The notes beneath the pieces are model-generated. The model ran no database searches. It saw only the letters and a list, made by a program, of their open reading frames with translations, and had not been told where the DNA came from. The position numbers and the translations under genes are program-made. DNA of 64,000 bases from Phocaeicola dorei (lineage in GTDB: Bacteria > Bacteroidota > Bacteroidia > Bacteroidales > Bacteroidaceae). Where the stretch lies: contig NZ_CP046176.1 of the NCBI RefSeq assembly GCF_013009555.1, forward strand, positions 1,891,501 through 1,955,500, written 5' to 3'. Shown piece after piece: positions 52,304-61,981 of the stretch; position 1 is the stretch's first letter, and each line of letters begins with the position of its first letter.

Positions 52304-53063
52304 TTTGTGCTTCTTTTACAAATAGTTCGGAATGGTGAACCCTTTCTTTTAAAAAATGAAAATATACCTCTCTCAGATCTTGTATTGTTTCTCCTTCTTC
52401 TGCCCAAGTAAGCCAGTCATCGGGTATGGCATCTGTTATTTCCTGTAGTTTTTCTTCGGTCAGTATTTGTTTGAACCGGTTATCCGCTTCTTCCAACTGG
52501 CTGGCATAAGGCAGAAGTACATGGTCTTTTATTCTTAGAAAAGGATTGACAGCCTGTTTCTGCCAGTTTTCCCATGAATGATGAAAGTAAAGTGCTGCGC
52601 CGTGATCTATCAGCCACAGTTCTTTATGCCACATCAGCATATTGGTATTCTTGATGGTACGGTCTACGTTGGTGAGCAGAGCGTCCAGCCATACTACTTG
52701 TGAAGCGGTTTGTACGTCTACCTGATGTACGATGGGGTCAAAAGTCAGTGCGCCCGACAAGAAATGAAGTCCTAGATTCAGCCCACGGCTCCATTGCAAC
52801 AAGTCTTGTATCTCTTCATCTGCTTCTGTCCGGCCAAATGCTTCGTCCAGTTGCAGAAAGACGATTTCGGGTACGCGGAAATGAAGGGCACGGGCTATTT
52901 CTCCACCTATCAGTTCAGCGATAAGCGCCTTGGTTCCGTGGCCTGCTCCCCTAAATTTGACGACATATTTAAAATCATCATCCGCTTCGGCCAATGCGGG
53001 CAAGGAACCTCCCTCACGCAGGGGCATAATGTAGCGAGTGACATTAACTGTACGTAAATCCAT
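52281..53063 (-). CDS. HipA-like kinase
   Basis: A 260-residue protein of the HipA-like family. It shows an ATP-side segment YVVKFRGAGHGTKALIAE, then VVWLDALLTNVDRTIKNTN with the catalytic Asp and Asn, and LWLIDHGAALYFH as the DFG-like metal site. HipA kinases phosphorylate proteins such as glutamyl-tRNA synthetase; this short type without the N-terminal domain has no known target. It is paired with DUF3037, not with a HipB antitoxin, so a toxin-antitoxin role is not indicated. Confidence 0.83.
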   Translation of the reverse strand: MDLRTVNVTRYIMPLREGGSLPALAEADDDFKYVVKFRGAGHGTKALIAELIGGEIARALHFRVPEIVFLQLDEAFGRTEADEEIQDLLQWSRGLNLGLHFLSGALTFDPIVHQVDVQTASQVVWLDALLTNVDRTIKNTNMLMWHKELWLIDHGAALYFHHSWENWQKQAVNPFLRIKDHVLLPYASQLEEADNRFKQILTEEKLQEITDAIPDDWLTWAEEGETIQDLREVYFHFLKERVHHSELFVKEAQNARKALI

Positions 53064-53303
53064 TTAAACCTCCTTGATTATAGGGAATAAAGATACGATG
53101 TTTTTGGGTATTAGGAATAAAAATAGTCCGTAAATTGGGAATTATAGCACTAATTTAGCATTTAAGACACTTCCAAATCTGCTGAAATATGCTGCAACCA
53201 GGGATAAACTGTTGAAAAATCGTAAAAAAAGAGATAGATAGGAGATTTATTGCCAAAAAAGAATTTAATTTGAACAGTTTTATAATTTATAAAAAAAAAG
53301 AAC

Positions 53304-53477
53304 ATGAACGAATTAATTGCTAAAATCAAAGAATTGAACGAAGCTTTTATGTCTGATGCTGCATTGCAGATTGAAAAAGGTAACAAAGCTGCAGGAACAC
53401 GTGCGCGTAAAGCATCATTGGAATTGGAAAAACTGATGAAAGAATTTAGAAAAGCATCTTTGGAAGCTTCTAAGTAA
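53304..53477 (+). CDS. Small H1-like (Hc1-type) DNA-binding protein
   Basis: A 57-residue protein starting MNELIAKIKELNEAF. It is rich in Lys, Ala and Glu, with the basic stretch GNKAAGTRARKASLELEKL and the end KEFRKASLEASK. This matches the short histone H1-like proteins common in Bacteroidetes, which are thought to bind DNA. It is monocistronic, with a strong terminator 30 nt after the stop. Confidence 0.82.
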   Translation: MNELIAKIKELNEAFMSDAALQIEKGNKAAGTRARKASLELEKLMKEFRKASLEASK

Positions 53478-53506
53478 TCTTTTATTCGTCTTTTAAAGAT
53501 TTTTAT

Positions 53507-53535
53507 AAGCCATCCTTCGGGGTGGCTTTCTTATT
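53507..53535 (+). terminator. Terminator after the H1-like gene
   Basis: agccatcc and gggtggct pair around the stable loop ttcg (53508-53527), and the stem is followed by ttcttatttt. Confidence 0.85.
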
Positions 53536-53546
53536 TTCTACTAAGT

Positions 53547-53581
53547 TTTGCTTTTATTTCGGGGGATAATTGATATTTTTG
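53547..53581 (+). promoter_or_regulatory. Candidate promoter of the double sensor gene
   Basis: tatttttg at 53574-53581 fits the -7 element. The nearest tttg (53547-53550) is 23 nt away, slightly further than usual, so this promoter is likely but not ideal. Transcription would start near 53588, about 30 nt before the ATG. Confidence 0.5.
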
Positions 53582-53619
53582 TATTTTTATTGGTGGGTGG
53601 TTAACCTAAAGGAGAAGGG

Positions 53620-56600
53620 ATGTTTATGAAGAATATGTGTCTATTGCCTGTATGGGCGGTTTTATTGATTATAGCAGGGACTTTCTTTTCTTGTGAAAAG
53701 AAGAAGGATATGGCTATATACCGTCAGGCGGATTCTTTGAACTTGCTTTCTTATCATATGCGCTATAAGAATTTGGACACAGCGTGTAAAGCAGCGCATG
53801 ACGCCTACAAACTGGCGGATGGATTCCCCTCCCTGCGTGCCGGGGCATTGAATAATCAGGGTTTCTGCGCCTTTATCCACATGGACTTTGAAAAAGCCGA
53901 AGATCTTTTTCTTCGCGTATATGAGGAGTCAAACAATGAATTGGAATGTCTGATAGCAGATATCGGTATGATGAAAATTTGTCAGCGTACCGCCATGAAC
54001 AAGGAGTTCTATGATTATCGTAACAGTGCGTTACGGCGTATGAAACGTATCAGCGATGATCGTTCTGCTATAACTGATCCCGGAGAGCTGGAACGGCTTA
54101 ATTATGCCCGTTCTGAGTTTTCCATTGCTTCTGCCATTTATTACTATTATTTGCAGCAGGAACAGCAGTCCTTGGAGGCGATTAATGAAATAAAAGTAGA
54201 CGAGGCGCTGGAAAGTGATACTGCCCAATTGCTCTATTATTATTATATGAAAGGGTCTGGCGGTATGTATGAAGCGGATACACCGCAGGATGTGGTATTG
54301 GGTGAGTTTAACTATCTGATAGAATGTCTGGGTATCAGCAGGGAACACGGGTATATCTATTTCGAGGCGAATGCATCTCAGGCAATGGCGGAATTGCTGA
54401 AAGAGAGGAAAAACTTCGATTTGATTATGGAAAGGCGTCCCAATGTGATGCGTGCCATCAATAGTGAGGATTTGCCGTGGGAGGAACTGATCATGCGTTT
54501 TGCCTGGCAGGCTTTGGATTTGTTCAAACAATATGGAGATTTGTATCAGATTTCGGGTACATACCGCACTCTGGCATCGTGCAGCAACGAGCAAGGCAGG
54601 TATGAAGACGCGCTGCATTATTTGTCGGAAGCACTGGGGTACGTCAACCGGCATCACGAGAAATATTACCATTGTACGGATACTACGGATAGACTTCGTC
54701 CGTATGTTCCCATGGCTACCACTTCCATTGAACTGGAATGGATTAATGATGACGGTATAAAAAGTGTCCCCGAATGGATTGCCCGTTTCCGTGAACAATT
54801 GAGTGTAACATATGCGGCGTTAGGAATGAAACCCCAGTCGGATTACAATCGTAATATTTATCTGGATATTCTGGACTACACTCGCCAGGACAAAGAATTG
54901 GAGAGCCGTTATAATGCGTTGGAGAAAGAATCGGAAGCCTTGAACGGACTTCTGGTGGTAGTGGTGATTGGTATCGCTGTTCTTATCATTCTATTTTGGA
55001 TATTGAATAAAAGATGGCGTGTGCGGAATGCTCTTTACATTGATAAGTTGAAACGTACTTTGGAAATATGCCGTAAGATAACAGCTTCCGTGCCGATTGA
55101 TGCAGAGGAGATAGAGGATGTGACAAAAGCGGTAGTAACCTCAGTGAAAGAAGATATTCTTTCATTGGTGGGAGCGACGGACTTCCGTATTGTGACTGAG
55201 AATGGAGAAGAGAAAGGGACACCGGGTGAAGGGATTTGTACAAGTTTTATCTTGAATATTCCGGGCAGGGAACAACCTTTGGGTAAGGTGCATCTATATT
55301 CGGAGCATAAAATGAAGAAAGATGATAAAGCACTGATGCAGGTCATTGCGCCCTATATTTCGTGGACACTGGAGAACGGACTGGCTTTCATTTCGCTGGG
55401 TGATGAACGGAAACGGTTGGAAAAGGAGCACTATGTCCATGAGCAGCATTTGGCGGAGAATAAACGACAGAATCTGGTGAAAAAAGCCTGTCTGTTCATT
55501 GTCACGGGCATTATGCCTTATATAGACCGCATCATGAATGAAGTGCATAAACTAACCGCACACAACTATATTCAGAACGAAGAAATAAAAAAAAGCAAAT
55601 ACCGTTATATCGACGAACTGATTACCCGTATCAATGAGTATAATGATATTCTGGCCTTGTGGATTAAAATGAGGCAGGGAACACTGAGCTTGAATATAGA
55701 GAATTTTGATTTAAATTCCCTTTTCGATGTACTGGTAAAAGGGCGTAAGACTTTCGAGATGAAACAACAAACCCTGACCATAGAGCCGACTACCGCCATT
55801 GTAAAAGCGGATAAGGCACTGACGCTTTTCATGATAAATACATTAACGGAAAATGCCCGTAAATATACGCAACCGGGAGGACATATTTCCGTTTATGCGC
55901 AGGAAACAGAAACTTACGTGGAAATTTCGGTGAAAGATGACGGTCCGGGCCTTTCGCAGGAAGATGTGGAGCGTATTCTGAGTGAGAAAGTCTATGATTC
56001 GGGTAAAATAGGATTGCAGACCAGTGAAGATATCAGCGAATTGCAGAAGAATAAAGGCCATGGTTTCGGTTTGATGAATTGCAAAGGTATTATTGATAAA
56101 TATAAGAAGACCAATGAAATCTTCCGTGTCTGCCTGTTCCGAATAGAAAGTGAATTGGGAAAAGGCAGCCGTTTCTATTTCCGTCTGCCTAAGGGAGTAC
56201 GTAAAGTGTTGATGTTGGTACTAATTGCCTTTCTTCCTGTCTTGACTGGATGTGATGAGAGGAGGGAGAAAGACGGGAAAGCGGAACAACTCACTCTTAA
56301 TGATTCCATTCAGCGATATGATAAATTATTGGCTGTTGCGAATGAATATGCATACGATGTTTACAATTGTAACATTGATGGACTATACCAACAGGCATTG
56401 TGTTATGCGGATAGTGCTCTACATTGTTTGAATAAGCATTATATTATGTATTCGGGCAGCAAAGGGCCTTTGTTGGAATTGGAAGGAGAGGGGGCTGCAG
56501 CGGATTTAGATTGGTTCAACCGGCATTTTGATACCGATTACTATGCCTTGCTGGATGTTCGCAACGAGGCAGCAGTCGCTTTTTTGGCTTTAGGTAATCT

Positions 56601-58023
56601 GGAGGCTTATCGTTATAACAATAATGCTTATACGGCGCTGTACAAACAAATCAGTGAGGACACCTCATTGGAGCAATATTGCCGTCAGATGCAGCTTTCT
56701 GCCAATAATAAGACGGTGGCTATCATTCTTTGTGTGGTTATTCTGTTGGTATTGCTGGTGGGTTATTATATTCTGTATTTCCGCCACCGTTTGATTTATC
56801 GTTATAACTTGGAACAGGTGTTGGAAATCAACAAGCAGGTGTTTTCGGCCTCTTTGCTTGACGGAAGAACCGACCGGGATATTGCTGCAAGTCTGGTCAA
56901 TGATATGTTTGAGACGGTGAATGAGTTGCTGCCCATTGATGTGTTGGGCGTAGCGGTTTATAGTGAAGACAACCATAGCTTGAATTATGCTTTTTCACCG
57001 GTGGAGGATGAGAACGAAGAAATGCGTGAGATGATGGCCCGTAGCTTTGACGCGAAGACATCTTATTGGCGTGAGAAAGATAGGTTAAAGTGTTTGCCCT
57101 TGTGGGTGGAAGCAGGTAACGAGAATCGTTGCACGGGTGTGCTGGCATTGAAAATCGCTTTGCCTGTGGAGCGTGAGGACGACCGCTTGATGTTGGAGCT
57201 TGTGGCCGGATATGTAGCCATCATTGTATATAATGCAGTGGTACTGATGGCACAGAAATATCGGGATATAGAAAGTGCGCAGGATGATGCGCGCCGAGCT
57301 ATACGGGAGGAAAACCAGTTGCATGTGCAAAATTTGGTATTGGACAATTGCTTGTCAACCATTAAGCATGAGACAATCTATTATCCTAACCGGATAAAAC
57401 AGATTATCGACAGGTTGAACACCCGTCAGGCAGGAGAAAACGAAGCTGTGCAAGTAGAGACGATTGGTGAGTTGATCAGTTATTATAAGGATATATTTAC
57501 TTTGCTGAGTTCATGCGCCGCACGTCAGTTGGAAGAAATTACTTTCCGCAGAGGTGTTATGAAAGCCGGCGAGCTGGCCGATTATGCGGCACGGTATATA
57601 AAACGTGCTGGAAAACGTATGCCGCATCGGGTAGAACTGAGGACGGAGGTGGAACATGTTTCCGTACTGGGAGATGTCATTCAGCTGAAGTTTATGTTGG
57701 AGAATCTGATAGATGAAGCGCTATCATACGAGGTGGATGGCCTTTTGGAATTGTGTATTTATAAGGATAAGGATTTTGTGCGGTTTGATTTCCGCGATAC
57801 GCGTCGCGAAAAGTCGCAGGAAGAGTTGAACTTGTTGTTCTACCCACATCTGTCTCGTATGAAGCAGGGGCAGGAAGGAGTTCTGACCGGTACGGAATAC
57901 CTTATTTGTAAGCAGGTGATTCGTGACCATGATGAATTTGCCGGAAGACGCGGTTGCCGTATCAATGCGCAGCCTGCCGCTGAGGGAGGGTTCACCGTAT
58001 GGTTCACCCTGCCTGCCCGTTGA
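53620..58023 (+). CDS. Double sensor histidine-kinase-like protein (DUF5112/DUF5113 type)
   Basis: A 1467-residue protein built of two similar modules in one open frame. Module A (about 1-860): lipoprotein-like signal (FFSC, Cys25), tetratricopeptide-like helices, a membrane segment near 445-465, and a HATPase domain with NTLTENARKY, DDGPGL and GHGFGLMN; its dimerisation helix (KKACLFIVTGIMPYI) lacks the usual His. Module B (about 861-1467): a second internal lipobox-like segment (FLPVLTGC), another membrane segment near 1033-1055, a dimerisation helix with a His in STIKHETIYYP, and a HATPase-like end without clear glycine boxes (DFRDTRREKS). I assign it to the DUF5112/DUF5113 sensors of Bacteroides. 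It is followed 29 nt later by its response regulator. The signal sensed is unknown. Confidence 0.8.
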   Translation: MFMKNMCLLPVWAVLLIIAGTFFSCEKKKDMAIYRQADSLNLLSYHMRYKNLDTACKAAHDAYKLADGFPSLRAGALNNQGFCAFIHMDFEKAEDLFLRVYEESNNELECLIADIGMMKICQRTAMNKEFYDYRNSALRRMKRISDDRSAITDPGELERLNYARSEFSIASAIYYYYLQQEQQSLEAINEIKVDEALESDTAQLLYYYYMKGSGGMYEADTPQDVVLGEFNYLIECLGISREHGYIYFEANASQAMAELLKERKNFDLIMERRPNVMRAINSEDLPWEELIMRFAWQALDLFKQYGDLYQISGTYRTLASCSNEQGRYEDALHYLSEALGYVNRHHEKYYHCTDTTDRLRPYVPMATTSIELEWINDDGIKSVPEWIARFREQLSVTYAALGMKPQSDYNRNIYLDILDYTRQDKELESRYNALEKESEALNGLLVVVVIGIAVLIILFWILNKRWRVRNALYIDKLKRTLEICRKITASVPIDAEEIEDVTKAVVTSVKEDILSLVGATDFRIVTENGEEKGTPGEGICTSFILNIPGREQPLGKVHLYSEHKMKKDDKALMQVIAPYISWTLENGLAFISLGDERKRLEKEHYVHEQHLAENKRQNLVKKACLFIVTGIMPYIDRIMNEVHKLTAHNYIQNEEIKKSKYRYIDELITRINEYNDILALWIKMRQGTLSLNIENFDLNSLFDVLVKGRKTFEMKQQTLTIEPTTAIVKADKALTLFMINTLTENARKYTQPGGHISVYAQETETYVEISVKDDGPGLSQEDVERILSEKVYDSGKIGLQTSEDISELQKNKGHGFGLMNCKGIIDKYKKTNEIFRVCLFRIESELGKGSRFYFRLPKGVRKVLMLVLIAFLPVLTGCDERREKDGKAEQLTLNDSIQRYDKLLAVANEYAYDVYNCNIDGLYQQALCYADSALHCLNKHYIMYSGSKGPLLELEGEGAAADLDWFNRHFDTDYYALLDVRNEAAVAFLALGNLEAYRYNNNAYTALYKQISEDTSLEQYCRQMQLSANNKTVAIILCVVILLVLLVGYYILYFRHRLIYRYNLEQVLEINKQVFSASLLDGRTDRDIAASLVNDMFETVNELLPIDVLGVAVYSEDNHSLNYAFSPVEDENEEMREMMARSFDAKTSYWREKDRLKCLPLWVEAGNENRCTGVLALKIALPVEREDDRLMLELVAGYVAIIVYNAVVLMAQKYRDIESAQDDARRAIREENQLHVQNLVLDNCLSTIKHETIYYPNRIKQIIDRLNTRQAGENEAVQVETIGELISYYKDIFTLLSSCAARQLEEITFRRGVMKAGELADYAARYIKRAGKRMPHRVELRTEVEHVSVLGDVIQLKFMLENLIDEALSYEVDGLLELCIYKDKDFVRFDFRDTRREKSQEELNLLFYPHLSRMKQGQEGVLTGTEYLICKQVIRDHDEFAGRRGCRINAQPAAEGGFTVWFTLPAR

Positions 58024-58052
58024 ATGTAGAATGTAAAAAAACAATGCATATT

Positions 58053-58781
58053 ATGGAGAATAATAGATTTAAAGTCATCATTGTAGAGGATGTCAAACTG
58101 GAATTAAAAGGAACGGAAGAGATATTCAGACACGAAATTCCAAATGCGGAAGTCATCGGAACGGCCATGACTGAGAATGAGTTTTGGGAATTGCTGAAAG
58201 TGCAGTTGCCCGATATGGTTTTATTGGACTTGGGCTTGGGGGGATCGACTACCATCGGTGTGGAAATCTGTTCTTCTTTACGGAAGAACTATCCGGATAT
58301 GAAGGTGCTGATTTTCACTGGTGAGGTGTTGAACGAAAAGTTATGGGTGGATGCGCTGAATGCGGGTGCGGATGGTATAATCCTGAAGACGGGAGAGTTG
58401 CTGACTGCCACAGATGTACAGGCGGTGATGGATGGTAAGAGACTGGTTTTCAATTATCCCATTCTGGAGAAAATAGTGGCACGTTTCAAGCAGTCGGTGG
58501 CTCAGGAGCAGCGTAGGCAGGAAGCTGTCATCGATTATGATATTGATGAATATGATGAGCGTTTGCTTCGCCATCTGGCCTTGGGGTATACCAAAGAAAT
58601 GATTACTAATCTGAAAGGGATGCCTTTCGGGGTCAAGTCCATAGAGAAACGTCAGAATGAATTAATAAACCGTTTGTTCACATTGGATGAAAGAAATGGT
58701 GTCAATGCCTGTCGCTTGGTGACCCGTGCTTTCGAGTTGCGGATTCTTGATATTGATAATTTGGAACCGGATGAAGAGTAA
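58053..58781 (+). CDS. Response regulator with LuxR-type output (DUF5932-like)
   Basis: A 242-residue regulator starting MENNRFKVIIVEDVKLELKG. The receiver domain has the acidic pair ED near the start, the phosphoacceptor Asp in VLLDLGLGG and the Lys in IILKTGELL. The C-terminal helix-turn-helix reads LLRHLALGYTKEMITN then GVKSIEKRQNELINRLF, as in LuxR/NarL proteins. It is the partner of the double sensor encoded upstream. Starts at 58044 (MHI) and 58053 (MEN) are both possible. It overlaps the next gene by 11 nt. Confidence 0.87.
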   Translation: MENNRFKVIIVEDVKLELKGTEEIFRHEIPNAEVIGTAMTENEFWELLKVQLPDMVLLDLGLGGSTTIGVEICSSLRKNYPDMKVLIFTGEVLNEKLWVDALNAGADGIILKTGELLTATDVQAVMDGKRLVFNYPILEKIVARFKQSVAQEQRRQEAVIDYDIDEYDERLLRHLALGYTKEMITNLKGMPFGVKSIEKRQNELINRLFTLDERNGVNACRLVTRAFELRILDIDNLEPDEE

Positions 58782-59478
58782 ATATTATTTCCCTCATACC
58801 GCTACTGTATTTTTTCTGCTGACAGTAGCTGTAGCCTTGTTCTCATGGATAGGAAGTATTTATGGGCTGGGGAAGGTGCAAAGCCTGCTCAGCCCCGAAG
58901 GAATCCGGTGGGAATTGAGGCATGCTATGGGGAATTTTGTCCAGACACCGGCATTGGGCATAGTAATGATGCTTTTTTTAGGGTTCGGCATTACGGTTCA
59001 TTCCGGGGTATGGGGCACGTTGGGGAGAATAGTGAAAAGAGGAAAGCCCATTTCCCGTAAGGAAAAGCGTGCGTTGATATTGGCAGGTTGTATGCTGCTT
59101 GTTTATATCATAATGATTATTGGCACCACTTTTGCCCCATGGACTATGTTGCGTAGCGTGACGGGATCTCTCACGAATTCTCCGTTTCAAAAAGGGATTT
59201 ATTATCTCATTTCGTTTGGTGTGGGATTATCGGGTATGGCTTTCGGCTATGCATCGGGACGTTTTCGGGATGATAAGGATATAATAAGAGGGATGTCCTG
59301 TCTCTTTTCTCGTTTTGCCGATTACTTTGTGGTGCTTTTTTTTATAGTTCAGTTCTTTTCCTCATTGATGTATACGAATTTGGTGGAATGGGTTGGAATA
59401 GATTCATATATAGTGTCTTACGTTTTTCATATTTGTTGCTATTTACCTTTCGCTTGGATGTTGAATAGAAAAAAATAG
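58771..59478 (+). CDS. Membrane protein co-encoded with the sensor system, function unknown
   Basis: A 235-residue protein with about six membrane segments. The start MKSKYYFPHTATVFFLLTVAV overlaps the regulator stop by 11 nt, so it is translated together with it. The segments FVQTPALGIVMMLFLGFGI then TVHSGVWGTLGR and MGNFV resemble the N-terminal part of AbgT-type transporters, but the protein is only half as long. I cannot assign a substrate. It may be a membrane component of the signalling system or its target. Confidence 0.65.
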   Translation: MKSKYYFPHTATVFFLLTVAVALFSWIGSIYGLGKVQSLLSPEGIRWELRHAMGNFVQTPALGIVMMLFLGFGITVHSGVWGTLGRIVKRGKPISRKEKRALILAGCMLLVYIIMIIGTTFAPWTMLRSVTGSLTNSPFQKGIYYLISFGVGLSGMAFGYASGRFRDDKDIIRGMSCLFSRFADYFVVLFFIVQFFSSLMYTNLVEWVGIDSYIVSYVFHICCYLPFAWMLNRKK

Positions 59479-59507
59479 GTTGTTAATGCAAAAAAAGTTA
59501 CGGATTC

Positions 59508-59539
59508 TTTTGGTAATTTCAATAAAAACCGTACCTTTG
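59508..59539 (+). promoter_or_regulatory. Promoter of tRNA-Arg
   Basis: ttttg at 59508-59512 and tacctttg (TAnnTTTG) at 59532-59539 are 19 nt apart. The tRNA starts 17 nt after the -7 element. Confidence 0.85.
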
Positions 59540-59556
59540 CACTCGCAATTAAGGAT

Positions 59557-59630
<74 letters not shown>

Positions 59631-59640
59631 CATAAAGAAA

Positions 59641-59672
59641 CTGTATCTCTTTCGGGGGTACAGCTTTTTTTT
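59641..59672 (+). terminator. Terminator after tRNA-Arg
   Basis: ctgtatctc and gggggtacag pair (with G-T pairs) around a short loop, followed by eight T. Confidence 0.85.
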
Positions 59673-59793
59673 ATGGAAATATTTAAAAAGGATTCATCTA
59701 AAAGCGGGGCTATGGAAAAGATCTTGTCCATATCTCTAAACCTTTCCCATTGGATAGTTAAGGGTTTTCTTCCTGCTTGTTCTATCTCCGCAA

Positions 59794-59976
59794 GCCTTTG
59801 GAGTTAACTCCATAGCCTTTGGAGATAACTCCAAAGCTTATGGAGATAACTCCAAAGCTTATGGAGATAACTCCAAAGCTTATGGAGATAACTCCAAAGC
59901 TTATGGAGATAACTCCAAAGCTTATGGAGATAACTCCAAAGCTTATGGAGATAACTCCAAGGGCTATGGAGATAGA
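59794..59976. repeat. 21-bp tandem repeat of about eight copies with an internal palindrome
   Basis: Units of 21 bp such as gcttatggagataactccaaa repeat head to tail. The first two copies begin gccttt instead of gcttat, and the last partial copy is degenerate. Each unit contains the small palindrome tggagataactcca, so the transcript could form a row of short hairpins. The array lies in the 775-bp gap between tRNA-Arg and the GH28 gene. Open frames through it (repeating MEITPKL) are a by-product of the 21-bp unit. The rest of the gap shows no gene. Confidence 0.9.
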
Positions 59977-60407
59977 ATACATCCGTATAAAAAGGTTTAA
60001 CCTGGAAAGAGAAAAGGCTTATGCAACAGGGACGGATGCAATACATTGTTGTTTAATTCCGATGGCGGGTTATTACTTTTTCTCAGTTTCTTCGTCCTTT
60101 GGACCTCACGGCAGCGGAAAGATTGAACCGGTTAAAAAGTCATGTTAACCCTTTTTGCATGCAGAAGATGTATATACTGAATCTAAAGAAAGGTATGAAC
60201 CGGAAAATAAGAAGTAGTTCCCGTTAAATTTCTACTATCCCTTAGAAACGGAACTTTCTTCTTTTCTGAACAAAAAATCCCACTCATTCGTCATATTTTC
60301 CTCTTTTACATCAGAATATATTTGTACTTTTGGTCCGGATGCCCCAAGGAAAGAACATTTTCTTTGTCAGGCTTGTCTGAAAATCATAAATAAAACAACT
60401 ACCGACT

Positions 60408-61805
60408 ATGACAACACAAAAGTACAAAAGCCTATTGGTGATAATATGGGCACTATGGGCTTTTCATCCTTGTTTGGCTATTGACGATGTGCTCCGTACA
60501 GCCAAACGTGATGCTATTTTAGCACAAATTACAGGAGCCGTTCGTCCGAAAAAGCAGATTTCACTTATTTCGTTTGGTGCGAAAGGAGATGGGAAAAAAG
60601 ATTGTAAACCTGCATTTGATAAAGCGATGAAGCGTGCTGCCCATATGGGAGGAGCACATATTGTGGTTCCCGCAGGGGAATATCTTTTGAATGGTCCTAT
60701 TCATTTTGTAAGTAATGTATGTTTGGAACTTCAGGAAGGGGCGACCTTGAAATTTTCATCTGAACCGGCTTTTTATCTCCCTCTGGTGAAAACCAGTTGG
60801 GAAGGAACTTTCCTTCAGAATTACAGTCCTTTTATTTATGGATATCAGTTGGAAAATGTTTCCATCATCGGCAAAGGAGTGATAGATGGAAATGCGGGGA
60901 CTACTTTTGCCACTTGGAAAAGTAAGCAGAAGATAGGGCAGCAGCTTAGTCGTGAAATGAATCATAAAGAAGTGCCGGTAGCCGAACGGAACTTCGGTGA
61001 GGGGTATTGGTTGCGTCCGCATCTGGTGCAATTCTTTGATTGTAAGAATATTACAATTGAGGATGTGTTTATTACGAATGCGCCTTTCTGGTGTATTCAT
61101 TTACTGAAATCGGAGAATATTATCTGCCGTGGCATACGTTATGATGCAAAATTGGTCAACAATGATGGCATCGACCCTGAGTACACCCGTAATTTGCTGA
61201 TTGAAAATATTGAATTTAATAATGGAGATGACAATGTGGCCATTAAATGCGGACGGGATAATGACGGATGGAAAACCAGTTGTCCTTCGGAAAATATTAT
61301 TATTCGTAACTGTAAGTTCAAAGGGCTTCATGGTGTGGTGTTGGGCAGTGAGATGTCATCGGGAATACAGCATGTTTTCGTAGAGAATTGCACTTACGGA
61401 GGCTATTGTAAACGAGGTATTTTTATCAAGACGAATCCGGACCGCGGAGGTTTTATTCGTGATATTTATGTGAATAATTGTGAGTTTGGTGAAGTGGAGG
61501 ATCTTTTTTATGTAACTTCCATGTATGCAGGCGAGGGGATGGATAACCATCATTTTACTGAGGTGCATGATATTTATGTAAAGGATTTGAAATGCAAAAA
61601 GGTGAATGTAGCTGCATTGGTGCTTCAAGGTACAGAGGCAAAGCCTATTTATAATGTGACTTTTGATAACGTGGATGTGGATAAAGCAGGGATAGGTCTT
61701 AGTTTTTCGAATACGAAGACAATTGGGGTTTCTAATTGTAATTTGGGAGGTTATGTTGGGGTGCCGTCTACAGCCAGTGCGAAAGATGGTATATTCAATA
61801 AATAG
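60408..61805 (+). CDS. Glycoside hydrolase family 28 (polygalacturonase-like)
   Basis: A 465-residue protein. A signal peptide ends near PCLAID. The family 28 beta-helix carries its catalytic motifs: NNDGIDPEYTRN (for NxD), NGDDNVAIKCG (DD pair), GLHGVVLGSE (HG) and KRGIFIKT (RxK). It cleaves alpha-linked galacturonate, probably in pectin or rhamnogalacturonan, in the periplasm or outside. It is not next to SusC/SusD genes, so it is an isolated enzyme here. A tatatttg word at 60317-60324 may be its -7 element, but no good -33 is visible. Confidence 0.92.
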   Translation: MTTQKYKSLLVIIWALWAFHPCLAIDDVLRTAKRDAILAQITGAVRPKKQISLISFGAKGDGKKDCKPAFDKAMKRAAHMGGAHIVVPAGEYLLNGPIHFVSNVCLELQEGATLKFSSEPAFYLPLVKTSWEGTFLQNYSPFIYGYQLENVSIIGKGVIDGNAGTTFATWKSKQKIGQQLSREMNHKEVPVAERNFGEGYWLRPHLVQFFDCKNITIEDVFITNAPFWCIHLLKSENIICRGIRYDAKLVNNDGIDPEYTRNLLIENIEFNNGDDNVAIKCGRDNDGWKTSCPSENIIIRNCKFKGLHGVVLGSEMSSGIQHVFVENCTYGGYCKRGIFIKTNPDRGGFIRDIYVNNCEFGEVEDLFYVTSMYAGEGMDNHHFTEVHDIYVKDLKCKKVNVAALVLQGTEAKPIYNVTFDNVDVDKAGIGLSFSNTKTIGVSNCNLGGYVGVPSTASAKDGIFNK

Positions 61806-61981
61806 ATTTGTTTGACTTCTTGGTTCACTTCGCCGATTCCTTGAGAAAGTCTTGTTACGCTGGAATGACAGAGTAAAAGGAAAGCAGGAAACTGTTTTCG
61901 GACAGACTGGGGAGGATTTTTCATCCCTCAGCTAAACAAATGTTTTTATAGATGGTTCTATAAGTAAAAAAGACGATAATT

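Noticed and set aside
52281..53063. HipA-like gene as the toxin of a toxin-antitoxin pair
   Set aside because: No HipB-type HTH antitoxin is adjacent, and the partner is DUF3037.
59794..59976. Regular repeats that could suggest a CRISPR array
   Set aside because: The 21-bp units follow one another without unique spacers, and no cas genes are present in the window.
59819..60148. Open frame with repeating MEITPKL residues
   Set aside because: It is produced by the 21-bp tandem repeat and has no promoter or ribosome-binding context of its own.
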